Assembly (NCBI RefSeq): GCF_005281615.1
Contig: NZ_SZZM01000006.1
Location: forward strand, 62,001 to 126,000
DNA: 64,000 nt
DNA from: Rhodoligotrophos defluvii
Lineage (GTDB): Bacteria; Pseudomonadota; Alphaproteobacteria; Rhizobiales; Im1
Direction of reading: 5' to 3'
Shown here: piece after piece, positions 16,966 to 25,578 of the stretch
Layout: each line of letters begins with the position of its first letter
Position numbering within the stretch: position 1 is the first letter of the stretch
Notes under the pieces: generated by a model
The model's database searches: none
What the model was told of the DNA's origin: nothing
The model's input: only the letters and a program-made list of their open reading frames with translations
Translations under genes and position numbers: made by a program

Positions 16966-17772
16966 ATGAAGACGCCGATGCTCGAGAACGACTACAAGCA
17001 TATTTCCTTCGCACGGAGCGGGAACATCCTGCGCGTGACGCTCAACCGGCCCGACAAGCTCAATGCGATCAACGGTGAGATGCACCGCGAGCTCTCACGG
17101 CTGTTCTTCGATCTCGCGCTGGACGATCGGTCCGACGTCATCGTGCTGACCGGCGCAGGCAAGGCGTTCAGCGCCGGCGGCGATATCGACCATCTCGAGC
17201 GATGCCGCGCCGATCCGGCGCTGTTCGACGTGGCGCTGCGCGAAGCGAAGCTGCTGGTTTCGGGCCTGCTCGATTGCGACAAGCCCGTCATCTGCAGGAT
17301 GAACGGCGACGCCGTCGGTCTCGGTGCGACGATCGCGCTGCTTTGCGACATCGTCATCGCCGCCGATCACGCCAGGATCGGCGATCCGCATGTCAGGGTA
17401 GGCTTGGTGGCGGCCGACGGCGGCGCGGTGATCTGGCCGTATCTGATCGGCTATGCGCGTGCCAAGCAATATCTGCTGACCGGCGATCTGATCGGTGCCC
17501 CGGAGGCGTGTGGGATCGGACTGATCAATTTTGCGGTTCCGGAAGCCGAGCTTGACACGAAGGTCGACGAATGGGCGCGGCGGCTTGCCGGCGGCGCCAC
17601 GCTTGCCACCCGCTGGACCAAGGCGACGATCAATGTCGGCCTCAAGCAGATCGCCGGCGGCATCATGGATGCCGGGCTCGCCTATGAGGGCCTGTCGCAG
17701 CGGACCGAAGATCATGGCGAGGCGATCGCGGCGATGCGCCAACGGCGCAAGCCTCAGTTCAAGGGCCGCTGA
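16966..17772 (+). CDS. Enoyl-CoA hydratase/isomerase family protein
   Basis: A 268-residue crotonase. It has RVTLNRPDKLNAI and GKAFSAGGDI (oxyanion hole). The hydratase Glu positions carry other residues (GDAVGLGATIALLCD and GDPHVRVGLVAADGG), and the D in AADGG falls where isomerase-type crotonases use Asp. This GDPHVxVGLVAxDGG variant forms its own subgroup without a firm function that I know of. It lies 30 bp after the ligase gene and 42 bp before the thiolase start, so it is an operon member. Function within beta-oxidation is inferred from context. Confidence 0.85.
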   Translation: MKTPMLENDYKHISFARSGNILRVTLNRPDKLNAINGEMHRELSRLFFDLALDDRSDVIVLTGAGKAFSAGGDIDHLERCRADPALFDVALREAKLLVSGLLDCDKPVICRMNGDAVGLGATIALLCDIVIAADHARIGDPHVRVGLVAADGGAVIWPYLIGYARAKQYLLTGDLIGAPEACGIGLINFAVPEAELDTKVDEWARRLAGGATLATRWTKATINVGLKQIAGGIMDAGLAYEGLSQRTEDHGEAIAAMRQRRKPQFKGR

Positions 17773-17814
17773 TTGCCCTTCGCCAACGGATTGCAGATCG
17801 AGGAGAGCTTAAGG

Positions 17815-18978
17815 ATGCAGCCGGCCGCAATCGTGTCCTTCGCGCGCACGCCCATCGCCAAGGCGGGGCGCGGCGCCTATGCCGGGGTACATCCGGTGAC
17901 GCTCTGCGGCCATGCGATCCGCCACGCGGTCGCCCGCGCCGGGATCGAGCCCGGCGAGGTCGAGGAGGTCGTCAACGGCTCGGCTGTCTCCGTCGGCCCG
18001 GCTGTGGGCAATATCGCCCGCCACGCCATCTTCCGTGCGGGCCTTCCCGCGACAACGACCGCCGTGACGGTGACGCGCGCCTGCGCCTCGGGCCTACAGG
18101 CGATAGCCACCGCCGCACAACGCATCATGGCCGGCGAGATATGCGTGGCGGTTGCATCGGGAACCGAGACGATCTCCCTTCAACTCGACCCGGCCTTCCC
18201 CAACCTGCGTCGCGAGGAATGGCTTTCGCGAGAGTTGGCCGACCTGTACATGCCGATGATCGACACGGCCGAGGTGGTCGCCAGGCGCTACAACGTCACC
18301 CGCGAAGCGCAGGATGCCTACGCGCTCGAAAGCCAGCGCCGCACGGCGGCGGCCCAGCAAGCCGGTCGGTTCGACGCCGAGATCGTGCCGCTCGAGGCGG
18401 CCGACTGCTCGCCCGACGCGGCAAAGGCAGCGGCTCTTCTCCGCGACGAGGGGAACCGTCCGAACACGACCCTTGAAGGCCTCGCCGCGCTGGAGCCGGT
18501 GCGCGGTGCCGGCAATACGGTCACTGCCGGCAATTCCAGCCAGCTTTCCGACGGGTCGGCTGCCGTGGCGATGATGTCCGAGAGCGAGGCGGAAAGAAGA
18601 GGGCTGGAACCGCTGGGCGTTTTCCTTGGGCTGGCTACGGCCGGCTGCGATCCCGACGAGATGGGCATCGGCCCGGTTCTCGCCGTGCCCAAGCTCCTTG
18701 ATCGGTTCGGACTGAAGGTGGACGACATCGACCTGTGGGAGCTGAACGAGGCATTCGCCAGCCAGGTCGTCCACTGCGCTGAAAGGCTCCACCTGCCGAT
18801 GGAGCGTCTCAATGTCGACGGCGGTGCCATATCGATCGGTCATCCCTACGGCATGTCCGGCGTGAGGTTGACGGGACATCTCTTGATCGAGGGCCGCCGA
18901 CGCAACGCGCGGTACGCCGTGGTGACAATGTGCGTAGGCGGCGGGATGGGCGCGGCTGGGCTGTTCCAGCTACGCTGA
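17815..18978 (+). CDS. Thiolase (acetyl-CoA C-acyltransferase)
   Basis: A 387-residue thiolase that cleaves 3-ketoacyl-CoA with CoA. The ATG at 17815 is preferred (AGGAGAGCTTAAGG upstream) over a TTG at 17773. Cys90 in VTRACASG is the acylated nucleophile; [14 protein letters not shown] provides the catalytic His and [12 protein letters not shown] the second Cys. Length and motifs are those of degradative thiolases. It is last in the ligase-crotonase-thiolase operon and completes the beta-oxidation spiral of cluster A. Confidence 0.94.
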   Translation: MQPAAIVSFARTPIAKAGRGAYAGVHPVTLCGHAIRHAVARAGIEPGEVEEVVNGSAVSVGPAVGNIARHAIFRAGLPATTTAVTVTRACASGLQAIATAAQRIMAGEICVAVASGTETISLQLDPAFPNLRREEWLSRELADLYMPMIDTAEVVARRYNVTREAQDAYALESQRRTAAAQQAGRFDAEIVPLEAADCSPDAAKAAALLRDEGNRPNTTLEGLAALEPVRGAGNTVTAGNSSQLSDGSAAVAMMSESEAERRGLEPLGVFLGLATAGCDPDEMGIGPVLAVPKLLDRFGLKVDDIDLWELNEAFASQVVHCAERLHLPMERLNVDGGAISIGHPYGMSGVRLTGHLLIEGRRRNARYAVVTMCVGGGMGAAGLFQLR

Positions 18979-18987
18979 GACTGAACA

Positions 18988-19350
18988 TTAGACGATCTCA
19001 AGGTAGCGTCTCGCGATTAGAGCTTCGGCGCGCAGGGCATCGGCGCGATCCGGTCTTTCGAGGCGGTTCATCTCGACCGCCGCACGCTCGCGTTCCTCGA
19101 TTTCCGCCAACAGAACCGCGCGTACCTGCGCCGGGTTCAGATGAAGCCGTTCGATTTCGGCCGATCCATCGCTGAAGCGATGTTGGTCCGTCTTAGTCCG
19201 GCGTGCTTGAAGCGGTGGCGCTTCGGCGTTGTCGATTGCCGCGATAAGCGCACGAATAAGTGCGGCTTCATCAGTGTGTCCATTCTTGATGGCGGCACGG
19301 AGATCGGCGCGCATGCGGGTTTTCATGGTGTATGCGGAATCGTGCGTCAT
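18988..19350 (-). CDS. GatB/YqeY-like small protein
   Basis: A 120-residue protein. The ATG at 19348-19350 follows AGAGGATGCGAG. The N-terminal part (MRADLRAAIKNGHTDEAALIRALIAAIDNAE) resembles the YqeY helical domain; the rest is charged and helical, with LNPAQVRAVLLAEIEERERAA. YqeY proteins are usually about 150 residues, so this is a short member. YqeY resembles the tail of the GatB amidotransferase subunit; its cellular role is not well defined. The gene is divergent from a small HTH gene across a 100-bp gap with a perfect palindrome. Confidence 0.7.
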   Translation of the reverse strand: MTHDSAYTMKTRMRADLRAAIKNGHTDEAALIRALIAAIDNAEAPPLQARRTKTDQHRFSDGSAEIERLHLNPAQVRAVLLAEIEERERAAVEMNRLERPDRADALRAEALIARRYLEIV

Positions 19351-19401
19351 CTCGCATCCTCTTGAGGGTTCAGCTCGCCGTATGGCTACCCTATTTATCC
19401 C

Positions 19402-19416
19402 AATTGTCCTACAATT
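19402..19416. promoter_or_regulatory. Palindromic operator candidate in the YqeY-like/HTH divergent gap
   Basis: AATTGTCCTACAATT: perfect 6-bp arms around a 3-bp centre, in a locally AT-rich stretch 35 bp before the HTH gene start and 52 bp from the divergent start. The adjacent HTH protein is a candidate binder. Confidence 0.45.
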
Positions 19417-19450
19417 CGTTCTTTTTGGGGAAAAAAGGGAGTCTTTGCGA

Positions 19451-19873
19451 ATGTCGCGCCAACTTCTTACCGTCGAACAAGCGGCCGAGCAGCTCAACCT
19501 GCATGCCAAAACGGTGCTACGGTACATTCGTGACGGACGGCTACCCGCAACGCGGGTCGGCAAGTCCTATCGAATTCCTCGCGCGGACTTGGATGCGTTT
19601 GCCGGGCTCGCGAGCGGCAGGTCCGATATGGATACAGGCGCGCGTACGACGTGCATCACCGAAATACCCGGGGTAACCGTCGAGGCAGCGGAACGCATCG
19701 CGACGTTCCTCCAGTCTGCAGCGATGACCGGCGACGCCGGCACATCGCCGCTGCATCTTCAGACGGCGTTCGATCCCCTCGCCAAGGTGCTGAAGATCGT
19801 CGCGATCGGCAGTCCGTCCGATGTGGGGACGTTGCTGAAAATGCTGCATCTGCATATTGGGGCGCGGAGATGA
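19451..19873 (+). CDS. Excisionase/MerR-type HTH protein
   Basis: A 140-residue DNA-binding protein. The ATG at 19451 starts just before the HTH domain (LLTVEQAAEQLNLHAKTVLRYIRDGRLPATRVGKSYRIPRADLDAF in outline, residues 4-50), a helix-turn-helix of the excisionase type. The remaining 85 residues (TEIPGVTVEAAERIATFLQ...) form an unassigned domain. Excisionase-like HTHs also occur in chromosomal regulators, so a link to a mobile element is not proven. The gene overlaps a following 88-residue frame by four bases. Confidence 0.8.
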   Translation: MSRQLLTVEQAAEQLNLHAKTVLRYIRDGRLPATRVGKSYRIPRADLDAFAGLASGRSDMDTGARTTCITEIPGVTVEAAERIATFLQSAAMTGDAGTSPLHLQTAFDPLAKVLKIVAIGSPSDVGTLLKMLHLHIGARR

Positions 19874-20136
19874 CGGACCACGGCTGTGGTCGCGGGAGAT
19901 TGGCGGGGTGTCCGTGCCCGACCAGCCCCGTTCGGCAAACCATTGATGCGCGGCGCGGGTGGTATCACGGCGTGCTGAGGTCGTTCCTTGCGCAGGATGG
20001 CGATCCAACCCCTTCCGTCACCGCCTCGCTGCTCGTCGCTTCGCCGGACGGGATGCTGGAAAAACCGAGGACGTGCCTTCCCTTGTCGAGGAAGCGCTGG
20101 CCAGACTGCTGGTTCGTCGTCGACTCACTGTTTTAG
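19870..20136 (+). CDS. Uncharacterised frame coupled to the HTH gene
   Basis: An 88-residue frame whose ATG overlaps the HTH stop (ATGA, 19870-19873). The predicted protein is rich in Cys, Arg and Pro (CGRGRLAGCPCPTSP near the start) and has no family I recognise. Composition is not typical of a folded protein, so this may be a degraded or frameshifted gene or a chance frame. The alternative frame at 19959-20225 reads no better. Only the start/stop overlap supports it. Confidence 0.25.
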   Translation: MTDHGCGRGRLAGCPCPTSPVRQTIDARRGWYHGVLRSFLAQDGDPTPSVTASLLVASPDGMLEKPRTCLPLSRKRWPDCWFVVDSLF

Positions 20137-20142
20137 CCGGAG

Positions 20143-21750
20143 CTACCGGCCGAGTTTTACGCCGGCAGCCTCACGGTCCCAGGTGCGCGCTGTCCGGCCA
20201 ATCTCTTTCAGGATGTGCTTCCTGACCTTGCCTGTGGGCGTTTTGGGTAGCTCTGCCACCATGTCGAGGAACCGGGGAATCATGAAATAGGGCATGCGGT
20301 TGGCAGCGAAGCGGATGAGATCCTCCGGTGTCGAGGTGTGATCCGCCTTCAGAACGATTGCCGCCATGACTTCCTGCTCAGTATCCTCGGACATCACCGG
20401 AAACACCGCGCATTCGGCGACTGCCGGATGCTGGCTGAGGATTGCCTCGACTTCCATGGATGAGATATTTTCGCCACGTCGCCTGATCGTGTCGCGCAGC
20501 CTGTCCACGAAATAGAAATTGCCCTCCTCGTCATAACGGCCTGCATCGCCGCTATGGAGCCAAAGATTGCGCCACATCTTCGCGGTCTGCTCCGGCTGGT
20601 TCCAATAGCCCAGCATCGTGATCCACGGCTGCTTTGGCCGCACCAGGATTTCCCCCAGCACGTGGGGCGGCACAGGCTGGTCATTCTCGTCCGCGATCAT
20701 GACCTCGAACCTGTCGTCGCGGATCTTTCCCACGATCTGATTATCGGCAATCGACCTGGTCAAAGGCATGGACAGCGGCGCATTGACTTCCGTGGAGCCG
20801 TACGCGGACGCCACCTTCAGGTCGAAGCGCCGGGCAAATTCATCCACATCCTTGAGGAGCGGGCACATCAGCACCTTGCACAGAGGATTATCGGCATCGT
20901 TCTGAGCGGCAGGTTGCCTTTGCAGGAAGTTCGCCATGGCACCGAGGAGATATGTGGCCGTCACGCCAAACCGCCGTACGTCATCCCAAAAACCCCGGAC
21001 GCTAAATTGACGCGGAATGACGGCGGTGGCGCCGAAAATGGCGGCGCCGAAAATAACGCCCCATTTTCCCGCAACATGAAACAGGGGAAGCCCGGCGGTG
21101 TAGTAGACGTCATCCTCAGCGAGTTCCAATATGCCGGCGCAACCTCGGGCATATTCGAAAGCGTGAGCGTGGGCCGTCATGACCCCCTTGGACCCGCCCG
21201 TTGTGCCCGACGTGTACATGATCGACATCATCTGCGACTCGGCTGGCAACCCGGCTGGAGAGTCATCCGGCGGCAAGAGATCGGATAGTGGAGTCACTGG
21301 CTTTCCAGCAACCGTCTGCAAGCCTGCAGCATTCTCGGCCGATGCGATGATGAAGCGCTCAAGTCGAGACAACGGGGCTTCAAGACCTTCAAACCGTTCG
21401 GCGAAACTCGCGTCGATGATGGCGTTCTTCGCGCCGCAGTCATTGACGATGTGGGCGAGAATATCACCGCGATAGGCAGTGTTTACTGGAACATCGACGA
21501 TCCCCGCCTTTGAGCAAGCGATCCAGATTGCAATTTGTTCGACCGAGTCCCGCAGCATGACCAACAGAGTGTCCCCGGGCTGCATACCGATCTCGATCAA
21601 CCCGTGCGCAAGCCGGTTCGAGAGCAACTCCATATCCGCATAGCTGGCGTCCGACGTCTCGAACCGAAGCCAGGTCTTGTCGGGATGAATGCGGCAAGCT
21701 TCCTTCAGCACATGCACGATGGTGCGTTCACCTGATGAAAAAGGCTTCAT
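20143..21750 (-). CDS. Acyl-CoA ligase, CaiC-like (carnitine/crotonobetaine ligase type)
   Basis: A 535-residue ANL ligase starting MKPFSSGERTIVHVLKEA. It has YTSGTTGGSKGVM, the RRRGENISSMEVEAIL motif characteristic of CaiC-type ligases, and a C-terminal Lys in TPTGKVRKHIL. It should activate a small carboxylic acid with CoA using ATP; the true substrate is unknown. It is divergent from the crotonase gene at 21861, with a promoter in the gap (-35 TTGAAA at 21826-21831, -10 TATCCT at 21802-21807, 18-bp spacer) that contains the palindrome GACTAGTC. Confidence 0.9.
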   Translation of the reverse strand: MKPFSSGERTIVHVLKEACRIHPDKTWLRFETSDASYADMELLSNRLAHGLIEIGMQPGDTLLVMLRDSVEQIAIWIACSKAGIVDVPVNTAYRGDILAHIVNDCGAKNAIIDASFAERFEGLEAPLSRLERFIIASAENAAGLQTVAGKPVTPLSDLLPPDDSPAGLPAESQMMSIMYTSGTTGGSKGVMTAHAHAFEYARGCAGILELAEDDVYYTAGLPLFHVAGKWGVIFGAAIFGATAVIPRQFSVRGFWDDVRRFGVTATYLLGAMANFLQRQPAAQNDADNPLCKVLMCPLLKDVDEFARRFDLKVASAYGSTEVNAPLSMPLTRSIADNQIVGKIRDDRFEVMIADENDQPVPPHVLGEILVRPKQPWITMLGYWNQPEQTAKMWRNLWLHSGDAGRYDEEGNFYFVDRLRDTIRRRGENISSMEVEAILSQHPAVAECAVFPVMSEDTEQEVMAAIVLKADHTSTPEDLIRFAANRMPYFMIPRFLDMVAELPKTPTGKVRKHILKEIGRTARTWDREAAGVKLGR

Positions 21751-21801
21751 GGCTCGTGAGCCTCCTTTTCCCGGCCACTTGCGTTTTGCCGACTTAACGG
21801 T

Positions 21802-21831
21802 AGGATATCCGACTAGTCAGGCGGTTTTCAA
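21802..21831 (-). promoter_or_regulatory. Promoter with GACTAGTC palindrome between CaiC-like and crotonase genes
   Basis: Minus-strand -35 TTGAAA (21826-21831), 18-bp spacer, -10 TATCCT (21802-21807). The spacer contains the perfect palindrome GACTAGTC (21811-21818) with partial symmetry outside it. The TetR gene at 22696 is the nearest candidate regulator. Confidence 0.45.
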
Positions 21832-21860
21832 CCAAAAGAGCCGATAGGGAGACATACGCC

Positions 21861-22664
21861 ATGAAGGCACCAATCAGGGTCGAAAAATCGGGACATGTGG
21901 CATGGATGTACCTGGACCGCCCAGAGAAACTCAACGCCATGACCATCGACACATGGGCGCTGTTGGGCGATCTGCTGCGCGCGTTGAACAGCGATCTCGA
22001 TATCAGAGTTCTGGTCATCGCCGGCGAGGGGCGCGCCTTTCTGGCCGGCCATGACGTCGGCGAGATCAAGGAGCATTCAGAGCATATCAGTGCCGGGCAG
22101 ATCGGCGCCAGCCAACTGCGCGAATGGCAGAAGAAGCTTCAGGAAACGACCCGTCTGATCCGCCTCGTCCGATTCCCGGTCATTGCCGCGGTGCATGGCT
22201 ATGCGGTCGGTGCGGGGTGCGAATTGGTCTTTGCCTGCGACCTTGTCGTGGCAGAGCGGTCCGCGAAATTCGGGTTTCCCGAGGTGAATATCGGCGCCAC
22301 CATTACCAATGGGGGGACCTTTTTCATGCCCAGAAAGGTAGGCTTGGCCAAGGCGCGCGAGCTTGCCTACACCGGTGAATTCATCGATGGAGACGAGGCG
22401 CACCGGATTGGGCTCGTCAACCGTTTGGCGGCAGACGGAAATGTGCGCGCCGATGCCGAGAAGCTCGCCAACCAGATCGCAAGCCGGGCGCCGATCGCGG
22501 TCCAGGCGCACAAGGTGATGCTCGACCGGGGGCTGGAGGCGTCCCTTGAAGTGATGCTCCATTTCGAGACCGAGTGCATGATCCAATCAAACCTGTCGCG
22601 CGACAGCATCGAGGGTACCTCTGCCTGGCTCGAGAAGCGCCAGCCCAACTTTACAGGCACATGA
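21861..22664 (+). CDS. Enoyl-CoA hydratase
   Basis: A 267-residue crotonase with both catalytic glutamates in place: GAGCELVFACD and FGFPEVNIG. The oxyanion hole is in GRAFLAGHDVGEI. GGGAG lies ten bases before the ATG. It should add water to a 2-enoyl-CoA, or in the CaiD sense hydrate crotonobetainyl-CoA; its pairing with a CaiC-like ligase makes that comparison reasonable but unproven. It is followed 31 bp later by a TetR gene on the same strand, so the regulator and enzyme are probably co-transcribed. Confidence 0.92.
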   Translation: MKAPIRVEKSGHVAWMYLDRPEKLNAMTIDTWALLGDLLRALNSDLDIRVLVIAGEGRAFLAGHDVGEIKEHSEHISAGQIGASQLREWQKKLQETTRLIRLVRFPVIAAVHGYAVGAGCELVFACDLVVAERSAKFGFPEVNIGATITNGGTFFMPRKVGLAKARELAYTGEFIDGDEAHRIGLVNRLAADGNVRADAEKLANQIASRAPIAVQAHKVMLDRGLEASLEVMLHFETECMIQSNLSRDSIEGTSAWLEKRQPNFTGT

Positions 22665-22695
22665 CACTGAACTGCAGAACGGGTGAGCTTACCTG

Positions 22696-23457
22696 ATGCG
22701 CGTGCCTAAGGACAGTATTGCACTGGCCGATTCTCGCAATCGTGCCCTTCGGGGAAGGCGTGGGCTCCAGCGGGGGAATGTCGATCGCGAGCGCCTGCTT
22801 GACGTGTCATCGGCGCTGTTCGCCAGCAAGGGCTACAGGGCCACATCCCTCGACGACATCGCTGCCGCGTTGGGCATCAAGAAGTCCAGCCTCTATCATT
22901 ATGTCTCTTCAAAGGACGAGATCCTGATCGGCCTCTATAGCCGGCTGTATGAGCTGGTTGAACCGCGCATCTGGGCGATCAGAGCTGAGCCGCTTGCTCC
23001 CGACCGCAAGCTCAGGAAAATGGTGGAAGCCTATATCGAGCTCATCACCACGCATATCGACAGCTTCTCCACCGCATGGCTGAACGAGCACGAGCTTTCG
23101 CCTGAGAACCGGCTGGCCATTCAGCGCCGGCATCGCCGGATGGAAAGGACCTTCGAGGCCGTAATCATCGAAGGTCAACAGCAGGGACTGCTTGCGCGCC
23201 ACACGCCCCGTTTGATGGGCCTTGCCATGTTCGGAATGGTCATGTTCATTCAATACTGGTACCGAAACGCCAAGATCTCCAAAGAGCAGATTAAGTCAGA
23301 GTTCCTTGCCATCCTGGAATCTGGCTGGAAGACCGCCCGCCCTGAAGAGAAGCGCGAAATCCCGGACGTGTCTTTCGAACGACTCGAGAATTCATTGAGA
23401 TCAATGAAGCATGAGCTAAAGATCTTGAAGGCTGCCTGGTCCAAAAACGCATGCTAG
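22696..23457 (+). CDS. TetR family transcriptional regulator
   Basis: A 253-residue regulator. The HTH (TSLDDIAAALGIKKSSLYHYVSSKDEIL, about residues 51-78) is followed by a helical ligand domain; a basic N-terminal tail precedes it. Length is at the upper end for TetR. The upstream ribosome site is weak, so the start could lie slightly downstream. It probably controls the divergent CaiC-like/crotonase region through the palindrome at 21811. Its stop TAG is the first triplet of a short repeat copy (23455-23476). Confidence 0.88.
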   Translation: MRVPKDSIALADSRNRALRGRRGLQRGNVDRERLLDVSSALFASKGYRATSLDDIAAALGIKKSSLYHYVSSKDEILIGLYSRLYELVEPRIWAIRAEPLAPDRKLRKMVEAYIELITTHIDSFSTAWLNEHELSPENRLAIQRRHRRMERTFEAVIIEGQQQGLLARHTPRLMGLAMFGMVMFIQYWYRNAKISKEQIKSEFLAILESGWKTARPEEKREIPDVSFERLENSLRSMKHELKILKAAWSKNAC

Positions 23458-23476
23458 AGTGCTTCCGCTTTTCTTA
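23455..23476. repeat. Short TAGAG repeat copy
   Basis: TAGAGTGCTTCCGCTTTTCT matches the outer 20 bp of the reverse complement of the repeat at 10845-10953 with few differences. It lies between the convergent ends of the TetR gene and the livF gene and supplies the TetR stop codon. Confidence 0.45.
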
Positions 23477-23499
23477 TCTCAGATCAGGCGCCGAGGCGC

Positions 23500-24285
23500 C
23501 TATGCGAGCCAGCGCTTGCGCCTTCGGTAATGTTTCACGGCGTGATAATTCACGCGACCGGCGCCGCCCAAATAGAATTCCTGAACGTCGGGATTTTCCT
23601 TCAAGGTCGCAGCGCGATCGTGCATCACGATGCGTCCGTTCTCGATCAGATAAGCCTCGTCGACGATGTCCAAGGCTGCCGTCGCATTCTGCTCCACCAG
23701 CAGGAGACCCATTTTCTTTTCCCGGTTGATGCGGCTGATCGTTGCGAAGATCTCGTCCACCAGATAGGGTGCAAGGCCGAGGCTCGGTTCATCCAGCATC
23801 AGTAGCCTGGGCTCGGTCATCAGCGCACGGCCAATTGCCAGCATTTGCTGCTCGCCGCCTGAGAGATAGCCCGCCCGCGTTTGGGCGCGCTCTGCCAGAC
23901 GCGGGAAGAAGCTGAACACCATGTCCTTGAGCTCCGCCGCCTTTTGCGCGCCGCGATGCATCGAGGCCGCAGCGATAAGATTTTCGGCCGGGGTCAGATG
24001 ACCGAAAACGCGGCGTCCCTCCAGCACCTGCACGATGCCGCACCGAACACGCTGTGCTGCCGTAAGCTCTCCGATGTCCTGTCCCCTGAATCGCACCCGT
24101 CCGCGGGTGACTTCGCCGCGTTCTGGCTTGAGCAGGCCGGAAATGGCCTTGAGCGTCGTGCTTTTGCCGGCACCGTTCGCCCCCAGCAGTGCAACCGCGC
24201 CTCCCTCGGAAACCCTTAGCGAAACGCCTTTGATCGCGAGGAAGACGCGGTCGTAAACAACCTCGATATTCTCAAGCTCCAGCAT
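23500..24285 (-). CDS. livF: Branched-chain-type ABC transporter ATPase LivF (cluster B)
   Basis: A 261-residue ATPase with Walker A GANGAGKST, signature LSGGEQQM and Walker B LLMLDEPSLGL. It has about 25 extra C-terminal residues ending in a basic tail (HYRRRKRWLA) compared with usual LivF. It is the last gene of a long minus-strand operon beginning at 35439 and energises the importer formed by the two permeases, binding protein and LivG of the same operon. A six-base gap separates it from the binding-protein gene. Confidence 0.92.
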   Translation of the reverse strand: MLELENIEVVYDRVFLAIKGVSLRVSEGGAVALLGANGAGKSTTLKAISGLLKPERGEVTRGRVRFRGQDIGELTAAQRVRCGIVQVLEGRRVFGHLTPAENLIAAASMHRGAQKAAELKDMVFSFFPRLAERAQTRAGYLSGGEQQMLAIGRALMTEPRLLMLDEPSLGLAPYLVDEIFATISRINREKKMGLLLVEQNATAALDIVDEAYLIENGRIVMHDRAATLKENPDVQEFYLGGAGRVNYHAVKHYRRRKRWLA

Positions 24286-24291
24286 GACGGC

Positions 24292-25536
24292 TCAGTTCCC
24301 GGACGCCTTGAACTCTTGCGCAGTTTTGCGAACGAGCTCCCACACAAGATCCTGAGAGGCGGCATACCAATCCGTCTTCGGCACCCATCTGGTGCCATCC
24401 CACTGGCAAATCCGGCCTTTGCCGCCGCCCTGATGATCCCGCGCGCTTATGGTGACCGGGGGCATCAGCCCCTGTGCATCGAAATTGGCGATGCTTTCCA
24501 GGCCGGCCTTGAGCTGCGGCCCCGCGAGCTTGCCGGGTGCCTTCTCCAGCGCGTGGCGAATGCCTTCCACAACCAGCGCCGCGCCGGCGACACCGATATT
24601 GTAATAGGATGATCCTACCTTCTCGGCGGGGCCGGCACTCTTGCCTTTCGCTACGACTTCGTTCTCGATGGCCTGAATGATCGGCAAGTCCTTGCCATAG
24701 GCCACGCCCTCAAAGCGCAGCACACCCTTCGCGGCCTCCCGGCCGGCAATTTCGGTGTCGACTTCCGAGAGCCAGGCATTCGACACCAGGCGGTCAAGCT
24801 TGATTCCGTTGCGGATGGCTTCGCGCAGAGAGACGGTCTGGCCGACGCCCGCTCCCCAAATGATGGTCCAATCGGGCCGAACTCGGCGGACCGAGGTCCA
24901 GGTCGCGGACTGCTCGTTCCCCGGCGAGGGATAATGAAAGATGCTGAGCTCAAATCCCTCTTTGTCGGCCAATGCTTGGAAGATCGGGAGGGGCTCCCGG
25001 CCGAATGGCGAGTCGATTCCGACAAAGGCGATCTTCTTTCCTTTCAGATCACCATTCTCTTGATCGGCAATGTATTTCACAATACTCGCCGCCTGCGACC
25101 AGTAGAGCGGGCTCATCGGGAAAATGAAGGGGAAGGTCTCGCCATCCGCTGCATCGGACCGGCCATGCATGATGGTCATCATGTTGACCTGATCCTTGAG
25201 GGCCCGTGGCACGACCGCGCGCGACACGGGCGTCGACAGGAAGTCGACCAGCACCACACCGTCGTTCTTCATACGCTCATAGGCTTCGATTCCGCGCTGG
25301 GGTTGGTTGGCGGTATCGACAACGTCCACCTGCAGCGTGTAGCCGTCGATGCCGCCGCGCTCATTGATCAGGGTGAAGTAGTCGCGTTGACCCTGGTTGT
25401 AATCAGAGGTGACGAAAGTGTAGACGGCCGTGAAATCCTGGGCCAGGCCGATCTTGACCACCTTGTCGTCCGCTTGCGCCATACCCGCGGTGATCGCGAG
25501 CGCTGCTGCCGCAAGTAGCCTTGATACAGTTCTCAT
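24292..25536 (-). CDS. ABC transporter substrate-binding protein (cluster B)
   Basis: A 414-residue periplasmic binding protein. The N-terminal signal peptide (RLLAAAALAITAGMAQA) is followed by DDKVVKIGLAQDFTAVY; a Peripla_BP_6 fold is indicated by INERGGIDGYTLQVDVVDTANQP and VDFLSTPVSRAVVP. Subtype resembles receptors encoded beside acyl-CoA ligases in aromatic- or fatty-acid-type catabolic clusters. It starts 42 bp after livM within the operon. GGGAG lies eight bases before the ATG. The ligand is presumably the acid activated by the neighbouring ligases (inference). Confidence 0.9.
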   Translation of the reverse strand: MRTVSRLLAAAALAITAGMAQADDKVVKIGLAQDFTAVYTFVTSDYNQGQRDYFTLINERGGIDGYTLQVDVVDTANQPQRGIEAYERMKNDGVVLVDFLSTPVSRAVVPRALKDQVNMMTIMHGRSDAADGETFPFIFPMSPLYWSQAASIVKYIADQENGDLKGKKIAFVGIDSPFGREPLPIFQALADKEGFELSIFHYPSPGNEQSATWTSVRRVRPDWTIIWGAGVGQTVSLREAIRNGIKLDRLVSNAWLSEVDTEIAGREAAKGVLRFEGVAYGKDLPIIQAIENEVVAKGKSAGPAEKVGSSYYNIGVAGAALVVEGIRHALEKAPGKLAGPQLKAGLESIANFDAQGLMPPVTISARDHQGGGKGRICQWDGTRWVPKTDWYAASQDLVWELVRKTAQEFKASGN

Positions 25537-25578
25537 GTGGATCTCCCTCCATTTTATTCTTCATTCGCGCCGAGAACC

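Noticed and set aside
568-18978. Steroid (KstR2/IpdAB-type) degradation cluster
   Set aside because: A FadD3-like ligase and several dehydrogenases are present, but IpdAB, IpdC and a KstR2-like motif are missing, so the substrate cannot be assigned.
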